Notes under the pieces: model-generated | Database searches by the model: none | What the model saw: only the letters and a program-made list of their open reading frames with translations | What the model was told of the DNA's origin: nothing | Assembly: GCA_023228865.1 (NCBI GenBank) | Contig: JALOAH010000046.1 | Coordinates: forward strand, 1 to 37,489 | Source: Porticoccaceae bacterium | Lineage (GTDB): Bacteria > Pseudomonadota > Gammaproteobacteria > Pseudomonadales > Porticoccaceae | Direction: 5' to 3' | DNA: 37,489 nt | In this document: positions 15,791 through 23,566 of the stretch, piece after piece | Position numbering within the stretch: the first letter of the stretch is position 1 | Layout: each line of letters starts with the position of its first letter | Program-made: the position numbers and the translations under genes

Positions 15791-17995
15791 ATGGACAACC
15801 GCTTTATTCGCCGACCGCTCACCACGGCCCTGTTAACTTTGGGCCTGAGTCTTGGTCTGCCGGCCGTTTCACTGGCCGATAATCCAGCCGTGACCCTCAG
15901 TCTTCCCGCCCAGCCGCTGGATCGGGCGGTGCTGGAGCTGGCGGATCAGGCGGGGCTGACCATTGGAGGTGATGCGTCATTGTTAAGGGGCAAACAGGCT
16001 CCGGCGCTGAACGGTGAATACACGCCAGAGCAGGCGCTGAGCCAATTATTAGAAGGCTCCGGTGTGGGCTATCGCTATACCGGCGAAAACCAGGTAAGCC
16101 TGATGGCCGCCCCCGAGGGCGACAGCGCCACCGCCTTACCACCGGTAAAAATTGGCGCCTCCGCCATTGCCGGCGCCCAAACGACCGTGGCGTACGACTA
16201 TGAAGAGATTCAGGCCTCCCAGCCCCAGGATCTGAAGGACCTGTTTCGCAAGGAACCCTCTGTTGCCGTGGGTGGCTCCATGGCCATCAATCAGAAGGTC
16301 TATGTTCGCGGGGTGGAAGAGACCGCCATGCTGGTGAAGGTGGATGGCGGCCGACAGAACAACAAGGTGTTCCACCACAATGCTACCAACCTGATTGACC
16401 CGGCTTTGCTTAAGGCAGTGCGCGCCTCGGCCGGGGTTGCCCCGGCGGACGACGGCCCCGGCGCCATTGGCGGCAGCTTGATCTATGAAACCGTCGACGT
16501 GGCGGACCTGCTGGACAGCGACCGGGATTTCGGCGGCTTTGTGAACGGGCGCTACGGCTCCAATGGCGATCACACAACCACGGCGGGCTCACTGTATGGC
16601 CGCAGCAATGGCTTTGAATTTCTCGGTTACCTTAACCATGTGGATGGTGACGACTACGAAGACGGCGAGGGCGACACCGTGCGCTTTACCGGCCCTGCCT
16701 TGCTGAGCGGCCTGGCCAAGATCGCTTACGAGAACCAACAGGCGGGGCGTTTTGAGCTGACCCATGAGCGGGTCAACGATGATGCGGCGCGGCCTTATCG
16801 CGCCAATTTTGGTGGCTTGACAGCCGGGCGGCCGGTGCCGGAATCACGGATCTACGACCTCAGCCGGGAGAACACGGTGTTTAACTACAGTCGTGAAACA
16901 GGCGGCGGCCTGTGGAACCCCAGCCTGACTGTCGCCAACAATGAGACGGAGCTGGAAACCCGCGAAGTACCCTTAAGCGACCCTTCTGCAACCATTGTCT
17001 ACACCGGCATTACCGAGAGCACCTCGGCGGTTGTGAAAAACACCTTTCACACGGCATTTGCCGAGATTGCCGCAGGTGTTGATTACTACGACGACAGCGC
17101 CATTTTCAAATTCGCGGGCGACCCGGACCTGGAGGAACAGGCTGAAAACGTCGGTGCCTTCGTTCAGTTCCGCCAGCCCGTGGGTGACAATGTCGATCTC
17201 TCCTATGGCCTGCGTTATGACCAGCAGGACTTTACCGGCACCGACGGTTCCGACCAGGACGATTCCGGCCTCAGTGCCAACCTGTTCGGTGAAGTCCGGC
17301 TCAACGATCATGTCAGCCTGAATGCCGGTTATGCAGACGTCTGGGGCGGTATTGCCCTGGCCGAGAACTATATCCTTAACGGCGCCTGGAACTACGCCAG
17401 CATTGCCCCGGTTGAGGCCAACAACTATTCCGTGGGTATCAAGCTCAACGGCAATGGCTTTGTCGCCGAGGCCAACAGCTTCCGCACCAAGATCGACAAC
17501 GGTCGAGTGGCATCCTGGGGGGGCGGCCCAAACCTGGTATCCGATTTTGATATCGAGGGTTTCGATGTGCTGGTGGGATACTTCGCCCGCCGGGGTAATG
17601 TTTCGCTGAAATACGCCAACATCGAGTCTGAAAAGGACGGGGTCATCGCCAGCTCTTATGACGGCAACTACTTCACCATTCCCCTCGGGGAGCTGTTCAC
17701 CGTCACCGGTGCGCTGCACTTCCCGGAGCAGCGCCTGGAGCTGGGTCTGAATGCGGAGATCGCGCTGGATAACAACGACGTTGAAACCAGTGGTGCTTCC
17801 CAGAAGGGCTACACCGTTATTGGTGCCTACGCCGATTACGCCATCCTCGACAGCCTGTCCCTGCGCTTTGAAATCGACAACCTGACAGACGAAGCCTATA
17901 CCGACCGCGCCACCTACGGGCAGGAGTTTCCTACTGTGAAAACCCTGCTGGAGCCGGGGCGTTCCTTTGTTGTCAGTGCGCGTTACACCTTCTGA
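15791..17995 (+). CDS. TonB-dependent receptor with STN domain (Block B, second; ligand unknown)
   Basis: A 734-residue outer-membrane receptor, clearly shorter than the other three. Order: signal peptide (about 1-29, VSLADNP), STN domain (about 32-106, LSLPAQPLDRAVLELADQAG), TonB box ALPPVKIGA (115-123), plug with QKVYVRGVEETAMLVKVDGG and APADDGPGAIGGSLIYET, then a barrel ending SARYTF. The plug is of the heme/hemin-receptor-like type, not the FoxA/FpvA type, but the FRAP and NPNL motifs of heme receptors are not evident (VWGGIALAENY and IAPVEANN occupy that area). It has CAGGAGC before ATG 15791, and no private fecI-fecR other than the double set upstream. Codon use is GC-rich, unlike the previous receptor. 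Confidence 0.85.
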   Translation: MDNRFIRRPLTTALLTLGLSLGLPAVSLADNPAVTLSLPAQPLDRAVLELADQAGLTIGGDASLLRGKQAPALNGEYTPEQALSQLLEGSGVGYRYTGENQVSLMAAPEGDSATALPPVKIGASAIAGAQTTVAYDYEEIQASQPQDLKDLFRKEPSVAVGGSMAINQKVYVRGVEETAMLVKVDGGRQNNKVFHHNATNLIDPALLKAVRASAGVAPADDGPGAIGGSLIYETVDVADLLDSDRDFGGFVNGRYGSNGDHTTTAGSLYGRSNGFEFLGYLNHVDGDDYEDGEGDTVRFTGPALLSGLAKIAYENQQAGRFELTHERVNDDAARPYRANFGGLTAGRPVPESRIYDLSRENTVFNYSRETGGGLWNPSLTVANNETELETREVPLSDPSATIVYTGITESTSAVVKNTFHTAFAEIAAGVDYYDDSAIFKFAGDPDLEEQAENVGAFVQFRQPVGDNVDLSYGLRYDQQDFTGTDGSDQDDSGLSANLFGEVRLNDHVSLNAGYADVWGGIALAENYILNGAWNYASIAPVEANNYSVGIKLNGNGFVAEANSFRTKIDNGRVASWGGGPNLVSDFDIEGFDVLVGYFARRGNVSLKYANIESEKDGVIASSYDGNYFTIPLGELFTVTGALHFPEQRLELGLNAEIALDNNDVETSGASQKGYTVIGAYADYAILDSLSLRFEIDNLTDEAYTDRATYGQEFPTVKTLLEPGRSFVVSARYTF

Positions 17996-18049
17996 TCGAA
18001 CCAGACGACGTGGGCGGCATGGAGGCCGCCACAATTTGTCCATAGGATG

Positions 18050-18076
18050 TTGCCCTTTTTGTACGTCTCGTTCGTC
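18050..18076 (+). promoter_or_regulatory. Candidate ECF-sigma promoter of the Fur paralogue
   Basis: TTGCCC (18050-18055) with a T-run, 17 nt, then CGTC (18073-18076). The 11-mer TCTCGTTCGTC (18066-18076) is identical to 23570-23580 in front of the TonB operon, and both are preceded by GTTGCCCTTTTT. The preferred start codon is 30 nt downstream. Confidence 0.55.
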
Positions 18077-18105
18077 TTATACAGAAAGTGAACCGAAAAA
18101 GTGAG

Positions 18106-18519
18106 ATGACATCAATCAATCAAACCCTGCGCCAAGCAGGATTAAAGATAACCCTGTCGAGAGTAAAGGTTCTGCAAACCCTGATGGATGCGGAGCCAAA
18201 GAGGCGGCACCTGACAGCCGAAGACGTTTACAAGGAGCTGGTCGCAAATGATGAGCCCATTGGCCTCGGAACCATCTATCGAATCCTTGCACAATTCGAG
18301 GAGGCGAACCTGGTGGTGCGACACCACTTTACTTCCAGCCCGGCGAATTTTGAACTGGCACGGGGACGACAGCATTATCATATGGTCTGCGAGGAATCCG
18401 GCGAAATCGTTGAACTTACCGACACCGCGCTTTACGAGCAAAAAAAACGCGAAGTCGAACAGCTGGGCTACAAACTCGTTGGTTTCAATCTCGTCCTGTA
18501 TGTGGAAGAGGGGAGTTAG
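18106..18519 (+). CDS. Fur-family regulator, divergent paralogue with altered metal sites
   Basis: A 137-residue Fur-family protein. ATG 18106 gives MTSINQTLRQAGLKITLSRV, aligning with the Fur N-terminus; a GTG at 18088 would add six residues. The winged-helix part (HLTAEDVYKELVANDEPIGLGTIYRILAQF) is intact. Against Pseudomonas Fur, the regulatory-site ligands remain (H35, E83, H90, H92), but residues of the other site are replaced: the His and Asp in HHDH become Q89 and Y91, and the His in DHNLVLYV becomes F127. A single Cys, C95, remains in CEESG, as in Pseudomonas Fur, which also lacks the second Cys. It follows the receptor by about 110 bp with its own candidate promoter. It is probably a local regulator, not the global Fur. 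Confidence 0.85.
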   Translation: MTSINQTLRQAGLKITLSRVKVLQTLMDAEPKRRHLTAEDVYKELVANDEPIGLGTIYRILAQFEEANLVVRHHFTSSPANFELARGRQHYHMVCEESGEIVELTDTALYEQKKREVEQLGYKLVGFNLVLYVEEGS

Positions 18520-18581
18520 GGCCTCTATCACCTCAATCCTTCGATCCAAGGAGAGCTGCGCACCGGGGATAATAGCCCTGT

Positions 18582-18621
18582 CGTGTATTTGCCAAAATAC
18601 ACGCTGCTAAATTTAGCAGCG
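18582..18621. promoter_or_regulatory. Two abutting perfect inverted repeats downstream of the Fur paralogue
   Basis: Arms CGTGTATTT (18582-18590) and AAATACACG (18595-18603) form a 9-bp stem with a 4-nt loop. Overlapping its end, CGCTGCTAAATTTAGCAGCG (18602-18621) is a perfect 20-bp palindrome. They lie in the 250-bp gap between the Fur paralogue and the next block. They could be a terminator pair or a dimeric-repressor operator. There is no T-run after either. Confidence 0.5.
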
Positions 18622-18706
18622 CAATGGTCAAAACCCCACTCGTCCAATCATCCGTGATTTAATTTGTGGGTCTTGCGTACCTGACGGGCGATCCCATACC
18701 CTTTAT

Positions 18707-18725
18707 GTAAATGATAATCGTTTGC
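18707..18725. promoter_or_regulatory. Fur box upstream of Block C
   Basis: GTAAATGATAATCGTTTGC matches the 19-bp Fur consensus at 14 positions by my alignment, with an unbroken AATGATAATC core. It lies about 45 bp upstream of ATG 18770, so the whole Block C (unknown gene, fecI, fecR) should be iron-repressed. Confidence 0.7.
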
Positions 18726-18769
18726 ATTCGCAAAAAAGATCATTTATGGTTGCCATAGTTTTCTAAATC

Positions 18770-19306
18770 ATGGCTTGGATATCAGGTATGGATGGGTCAA
18801 GGGTGCAATCACTGAATAAAACACTCCAGGTTCCGCAATTGCACACGGCGGAAAATCTGGTTCTGGTCAGCTTCCGCCTGTGGGCCCATGCCCACGCCAG
18901 CGACAACATGCAACCGGTGCCGGACTGGCAACTGGGATTTCGCGCCGCCGGGCTGCCGCCTTGCACCGAAGGGCTGTTCGATCAGTTGCTACACGGCATC
19001 TTTTCCGGGTCCAGGCATATCCTGCAGATCCAGCATCTGGGGTGTGTTGGCATCAGCCCGGATGAACTGACATTTCTCCAGGTCGCCTCCCTGCACCAGA
19101 ATCAGCAACCGACCCAGGCGGAATTTCTGCTGCACCAATGGTTGATGCCCACTGTTGCCCGTGTCTGCTCGGCGATGGTGCTGGGTCTGTGCCAGCGGCT
19201 GGAGTCCCGGGGCTATTACCTGCCGTTGCGACCCGAAGCTGAACCCGCGTTGTCGCCGGTTCAGCGGCAGGCTGAAATTCATTCATTGACTACTACAGTT
19301 CACTGA
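18770..19306 (+). CDS. Unrecognised 178-residue protein leading a fecI-fecR operon
   Basis: I do not recognise this family. The sequence is mixed hydrophobic/polar with no clear signal peptide or membrane helix, so it is probably cytoplasmic. Visible features: RLWAHAHASD, VPDWQLGFRAAGLPPCTEGLF, a Leu/Gln-rich middle (LLHGIFSGSRHILQIQHLGCVGISPDEL), and a C-terminal part with RVCSAMVLGLCQRLESRGYYLPLRP. It has several Cys and His residues but no standard metal motif. It is the first gene behind a strong Fur box and lies 6 nt before the sigma gene, so it is co-expressed with it. The start is uncertain: ATG 18770, ATG 18788 and GTG 18803 are in frame, none with a clear ribosome binding site. A role in modulating sigma activity or in siderophore handling is speculation from position only. 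Confidence 0.6.
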   Translation: MAWISGMDGSRVQSLNKTLQVPQLHTAENLVLVSFRLWAHAHASDNMQPVPDWQLGFRAAGLPPCTEGLFDQLLHGIFSGSRHILQIQHLGCVGISPDELTFLQVASLHQNQQPTQAEFLLHQWLMPTVARVCSAMVLGLCQRLESRGYYLPLRPEAEPALSPVQRQAEIHSLTTTVH

Positions 19307-19312
19307 TCGGCA

Positions 19313-19831
19313 ATGACCGACACGATTGTCTATCAGCAGCTCGACTCGCTTTACAGCAACCACCACGGTTGGCTTTTGGGCTGGCTGCGGGGCCGACTAG
19401 GCAATGTTATGGATGCCGAGGATCTGGCGCAGGATACCTTCGTGCGGGTCATTCGCGCCCCGCGACAAGGTAGCGAGATCCGCGAACCCCGGCATTTTTT
19501 GCTCACTATTGCCCGGGGGCTGACGATCGATCTGTTTCGCAAACGCACCCTGGAGCGGCAGTATCTGGAGGTGCTGGCCACATTGCCCGAACCTCAATGG
19601 CCGTCGGAAGAGGAGCGTGCGCTGGCCATTGAGGCCCTCATGGAACTGGATGCCATGCTCTGTGGGCTGGGGGCTAACGTCCGGCAGGCATTCCTGCTGT
19701 CCCAACTCGATGGCCGCAACTACCACCAGATAGCGGAGGAGTTGGAGGTGTCGTTGCGCACGGTAAACACTTACATGGCTAAAGCCATGGAGCATTGCTG
19801 CCTTTTTCGACTGGAGCGCAGTGAATTATGA
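19313..19831 (+). CDS. FecI-type ECF sigma factor (Block C)
   Basis: A 172-residue ECF sigma factor of the FecI group. Region 2 is HHGWLLGWLRGRLGNVMDAEDLAQDTFVRVI, then EPRHFLLTIARGLTIDLFRKR. Region 4 is LDGRNYHQIAEELEVSLRTVNTYMAKAMEHC. It lies between the unrecognised gene and a fecR whose ATG overlaps its stop (ATGA). The target should be the STN receptor at 20974 and possibly other promoters in the island. Iron control is expected from the Fur box at 18707. Confidence 0.92.
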   Translation: MTDTIVYQQLDSLYSNHHGWLLGWLRGRLGNVMDAEDLAQDTFVRVIRAPRQGSEIREPRHFLLTIARGLTIDLFRKRTLERQYLEVLATLPEPQWPSEEERALAIEALMELDAMLCGLGANVRQAFLLSQLDGRNYHQIAEELEVSLRTVNTYMAKAMEHCCLFRLERSEL

Positions 19832-20790
19832 ATAGTTCTGTTGCCTCCATCGAGCTGCGCCGCGCTGTCAGTGATGCCGCCGCCTGGTATGCCCGCCTGC
19901 AGGCTTCCGAAGCAGGAGATAGCGACCGGGCATACTGGCGACAATGGCTGGAGGCGTCCCCCCATCATCGCCTTGCCTGGGCTGAAGTGGAGCAGGTTCA
20001 GGCCAACTTTTCCCGGCTGCCCGGCGAGTTTACCGTATCCGCATTAAATGAAGCCAGGCTGACTCGCCGGGAACTGATCCGTCGGCTCGGTATGGTGGCC
20101 GCCGTGGCGCCGGTGGCCTTGATTGCCTGGCAGGTCATGCCCTGGCGCCAGTGGCAGACAGGTTACACCACTGCCACCGGCGAACGGCAGGAAGTCACCC
20201 TGGCCGACGGCGGGTTGCTGGTGCTGAATACCGACAGTGCTGCCGATGTTCGCTATGCCGAGGCGGTGCGACAGGTCAGCCTGCACCGGGGCGAAATTCT
20301 TGTGCAGACCGCGCCGGACCCGGTTTCTCCCCCGCGCCCGTTTATCGTGGAAATGCCGCAGGGCCGGGTAGAGGCATTGGGCACACGTTTTGCTTTGCGC
20401 ATCGACCGCGACAGCGCCCGCGTCAATGTGTTGGAGAAAGCGGTGCGGGTCACCGCCGCTCACGGCGGTAAGCCCGTAGAAATTCAACAGGGTCAGCAAC
20501 TGCATTTTACCGATCGCCGGATTGGCGATCCGCAGCCACTGGCAGATAACACCGTATCCTGGGTCAACGGCAGCCTGATGGTGGTGGACATGCCCCTGGG
20601 CGACTTGGTTGCGGAACTGACCCGCTACCGCCCCGGCCTGCTGCGTTGTGATCCGGCTGTTGCGCATTTAAAGGTCTCAGGCGCATTTCCCCTGGACGAT
20701 ACCGACCGGGCGCTGATGGTGCTGGAGCGGGCGTTCCCCGTGCGTCAACAGCGGGTAACCAGCTATTTTGTGCGCATCACCCCGGCTTAG
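19828..20790 (+). CDS. FecR-family anti-sigma factor (Block C), with twin-arginine motif
   Basis: A 320-residue FecR protein whose ATG overlaps the sigma gene stop. The N-terminal sigma-binding region contains AAAWYARLQASEAGDSDRAYWRQW (residues 17-40). The sequence TRRELIRRLG (79-88) directly precedes the hydrophobic segment (about 88-104), giving two RR pairs and a likely twin-arginine signal, as in FecR 2 of Block B. The periplasmic domain has LADGGLLVLNTDSAADVRY and ALGTRFAL, with G185-T186 as the expected self-cleavage site. Its partner is expected to be the receptor gene 183 bp downstream. Confidence 0.9.
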   Translation: MNSSVASIELRRAVSDAAAWYARLQASEAGDSDRAYWRQWLEASPHHRLAWAEVEQVQANFSRLPGEFTVSALNEARLTRRELIRRLGMVAAVAPVALIAWQVMPWRQWQTGYTTATGERQEVTLADGGLLVLNTDSAADVRYAEAVRQVSLHRGEILVQTAPDPVSPPRPFIVEMPQGRVEALGTRFALRIDRDSARVNVLEKAVRVTAAHGGKPVEIQQGQQLHFTDRRIGDPQPLADNTVSWVNGSLMVVDMPLGDLVAELTRYRPGLLRCDPAVAHLKVSGAFPLDDTDRALMVLERAFPVRQQRVTSYFVRITPA

Positions 20791-20805
20791 GCATGGTTGC
20801 ATTCC

Positions 20806-20881
20806 GTAGGAGCCTGCCCTGCAGGCGAAAATGTCAGACGGACATCTATCGACAAACCGTCGCCGTAAAGTTTGGCTCCAC
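20806..20881. repeat. REP-like element (GTAGGAGC type)
   Basis: GTAGGAGCC at 20806 is followed by a small hairpin CCTGC-CCT-GCAGG (20813-20825), and GGCTCCAC about 60 bp later (20874-20881) can pair with the outer GTAGGAGCC. Sequences starting GTAGGAGC are the common REP type of pseudomonads. It separates the fecI-fecR operon from the receptor gene. Confidence 0.6.
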
Positions 20882-20973
20882 AAAAAATCTTTTTGAAAAT
20901 TTATCGCTACGTTGCACATTTGCACTTCCTGAATCGGCTCTCCCTTGAAACCTGGCAAAGACAAGGAGCCGCA

Positions 20974-23442
20974 ATGTTCACAACGAAAGTATGCACACAA
21001 CGAAAACCGGAGAAGAAGCCTTTAACCCTGGCAGTTGGCATCGCCATAGCGGTGCTGTCGGTTGGGCCGTTTTATTCCATCGCCAACGCCGCCGAACCCA
21101 CCACCCCGCGGGTCGCAAGCGAAGCCCGCAACTTTACGATTTCCGCCGGGCCGCTGAGCCAGGTGCTCAGCCAGTTCGCGGGTGCGGCCGGTGTGGCGTT
21201 GTCTTTCGACGCCGGACAACTGGGGGATGTCCAGTCTTCCGGCCTGAAAGGTACCTACACGGTTGAACAAGGATTCGATGTACTGTTGAGCGGTACCGGG
21301 CAGCGGGCGGTTCGGCAACGTAATGGGGATTATGTATTGCAGCAGGCACAGGCGAATATGCTGCCGCCCGTTACTGTGACAGGAGATTCCGTGAGTGACG
21401 GGAGCACGGAAATGGGCTACGTCACAGAGAAAGTGTCGCAAGTCGGCCCCTGGCAGGGTCGCACGTTGCAGGATACACCGTATTCGATGACCGTTTACTC
21501 CGAAGAGCTGATGGAAAATCTGCAGGCAACGACTCCGGATCAGGTCTTTCGTATGAACCCCACGACCCAATTAGTCCGTCCCCAGCATGAGAACAACCAA
21601 CCCCGGGTAATGATGCGGGGTTTTACAGTACAAAACTCTTATCGGGATGGAGTGCCAGACGACCAGTACAACCATACATCAACTACGGAGGATGCAGAGC
21701 GAATTGAAATTCTCACCGGTTTGTCGGGCTTTTTGTATGGCCCCAACAATATTGGCGGCGTTGTCAATTACATCACCAAGCGCTCAACTGACGAGAGATT
21801 AAACAACATTACTCTGAGTAGTCTTGGCAACGAGAGCTGGCATGTGCACGGTGATTTTGGCGGCAAGTTTGATTCTGACGGTCGCTTCGGCTACCGGATA
21901 AATCTGGTTGAGCAAGATGGTGACACCGCGATTGAGAGGCAAGAAATCGAGAAAAGTTTTTACAGCCTGGCTCTGGATGGGGAATTATTCGACGGTTTCT
22001 GGGTACAGCTCCACGGTATGAAGCGCACCTACGACGTCAATGGATCGCAGACATACTGGTATTTTGGTGACGGTGTTTCAAGGCCGAAAGCGAGTGCGAT
22101 CGACAACGACATTTCCTGGGGCCAGCCCTGGACCAATCGGTGGTACGACTACACCAGGTATGGAGTAAACCTGAAATGGGATATCGCTGAAAACATCGCT
22201 ATTCGCGGGGCTTACATCGATAATCGGGGGACACGAGGGTCGGAAAGTACGCGAAATACACTGACTTCAGATCATACTTACGACCAGAGTATCAGTGGCG
22301 TGTACAGTCCAGGTGTGAACGACTTAGTAAGTAAGCAACGAGATAAAGGCGGTTCGATCTATGCTGATTTTGGATTCGATACAGGAGAAATTTCACACAA
22401 GCTGACCCTTGGGTATCAATTTAGCGAGTCGTGGCAGGATCGCATGGATGGGACCAGTGCAGCGTCAATTTCCCTCACCGGTTTAACACTGGATTCTCCA
22501 ACGTACGTCAGTCGGCCAAATACGATAGCGCCTGTCAATCGCGGAGTGCTGCAAAATGTGTCGCACCAAAAAACCCGGAATGTCGTCATTGGTGATGATG
22601 TTACGGTGAATGAAAAATGGTCCGCGTTACTTGGTGTGGCTCATACATCCTTGGAAACATTGACCTACATCTGGAGCCCCTTTGATGAGGGGTACGATGA
22701 ATCCGCAGTGACCCCATCCCTATCCCTGCTTTATAAACCCCAGGAGTATCTCACCACCTATATCAGTTACATGGAAGCTCTGGAGTCAGGTGGAACCGCT
22801 GGCGTCGAATATAACGGCGCCCCGGTTGCAAACGCCGGAGAGGTGTTCGACCCCCTGGTCAGCGAACAGATTGAAATCGGCGCCAAGTTGAGCTGGCTGG
22901 ATCTGTCACTCAACACCGCGCTATTTCGCATTGAAAAAGGCCTGCAATATTACGACTTGGGCAACCCTGGCGCACCGCGTTTCGTTCAAGATGGGTTGCA
23001 GGTTCACCAGGGCGTGGAGTTCGTCCTCTTGGGAAAGCTGACATCGGATCTCAGTGTTCTCGGCGGATTTACTTGGCTTGATGCCAAAGTTGAAGACCAG
23101 CGGGAGAATCCAGAGCTGGAAGGCAAGCGCCCAACGGATGTCGCCGAAAAGCTGTTCAAGATCCGGGCCGAGTACACTGTGCCCAGCATGCGCAATCTGT
23201 CATTCTCAGCAGCCGCACTCTACAACGGTTCCAGCTATGGCGACACCTTCAACACCGACAAGGTGCCTGGGTACACCCTGTTTGACCTCGGCTCCCGCTA
23301 CCAACTTGATCTAAGCGGCAAACCAATCACCCTGCGGCTGGATGTCCTCAATCTGTTTAACAAGCACTATTGGAATGGCTTTAACGGTACTCGCATTGGT
23401 GATCCGAGAACCGTGTTGCTGTCAGCGAGTGTCAGACTTTAG
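20974..23442 (+). CDS. TonB-dependent siderophore receptor with STN domain (Block C)
   Basis: An 822-residue receptor. ATG 20974 has AAGGAG 5 nt upstream and yields a proper signal peptide (residues 1-40, basic start then LTLAVGIAIAVLSV). The STN domain spans about 53-125 (ISAGPLSQVLSQFAGAAG), the TonB box MLPPVTVTG is at 129-137, the plug has MMRGFTVQNSYRDG and ILTGLSGFLYGPNNIGGVVNYITKR, and the barrel ends SASVRL. The last residue is Leu instead of the usual Phe. The plug differs from the first Block B receptor, so a different siderophore is expected. The upstream 183 bp hold a REP-like element; a promoter of the island's ECF type is not convincing here. Confidence 0.92.
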   Translation: MFTTKVCTQRKPEKKPLTLAVGIAIAVLSVGPFYSIANAAEPTTPRVASEARNFTISAGPLSQVLSQFAGAAGVALSFDAGQLGDVQSSGLKGTYTVEQGFDVLLSGTGQRAVRQRNGDYVLQQAQANMLPPVTVTGDSVSDGSTEMGYVTEKVSQVGPWQGRTLQDTPYSMTVYSEELMENLQATTPDQVFRMNPTTQLVRPQHENNQPRVMMRGFTVQNSYRDGVPDDQYNHTSTTEDAERIEILTGLSGFLYGPNNIGGVVNYITKRSTDERLNNITLSSLGNESWHVHGDFGGKFDSDGRFGYRINLVEQDGDTAIERQEIEKSFYSLALDGELFDGFWVQLHGMKRTYDVNGSQTYWYFGDGVSRPKASAIDNDISWGQPWTNRWYDYTRYGVNLKWDIAENIAIRGAYIDNRGTRGSESTRNTLTSDHTYDQSISGVYSPGVNDLVSKQRDKGGSIYADFGFDTGEISHKLTLGYQFSESWQDRMDGTSAASISLTGLTLDSPTYVSRPNTIAPVNRGVLQNVSHQKTRNVVIGDDVTVNEKWSALLGVAHTSLETLTYIWSPFDEGYDESAVTPSLSLLYKPQEYLTTYISYMEALESGGTAGVEYNGAPVANAGEVFDPLVSEQIEIGAKLSWLDLSLNTALFRIEKGLQYYDLGNPGAPRFVQDGLQVHQGVEFVLLGKLTSDLSVLGGFTWLDAKVEDQRENPELEGKRPTDVAEKLFKIRAEYTVPSMRNLSFSAAALYNGSSYGDTFNTDKVPGYTLFDLGSRYQLDLSGKPITLRLDVLNLFNKHYWNGFNGTRIGDPRTVLLSASVRL

Positions 23443-23544
23443 GGCGTGATTAGACTGAACCTGGAAAGGCAATATTGGCGTTGAGCCATGCCGGTTCACG
23501 TCGATAAAAGCCGATGACATGGGTAGTTGGCGAAGATATAACCC

Positions 23545-23566
23545 AAAAAAGGGGTTGCCCTTTTTT
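23545..23566 (+). terminator. Rho-independent-like terminator after the Block C receptor
   Basis: A6GGG (23545-23553) and CCCT6 (23558-23566) form a 9-bp stem with a 4-nt GTTG loop, ending in a T-run, about 100 nt after the receptor stop. Its right arm overlaps the TTGCCC of the candidate promoter of the next operon, so both roles cannot be separated by eye. Confidence 0.55.

Noticed and set aside
16973..18043. Long minus-strand open frame of 356 codons
   Set aside because: It lies antisense to the receptor gene at 15791-17995, which has clear signal, STN, plug and barrel features; the antisense translation shows no domain.
20888..20913. ECF-like promoter before the Block C receptor (TCTTTT, 16 nt, CGTT)
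   Set aside because: The -35 part does not match the CCC-containing sites and only the CGT agrees; too weak to list as a feature.
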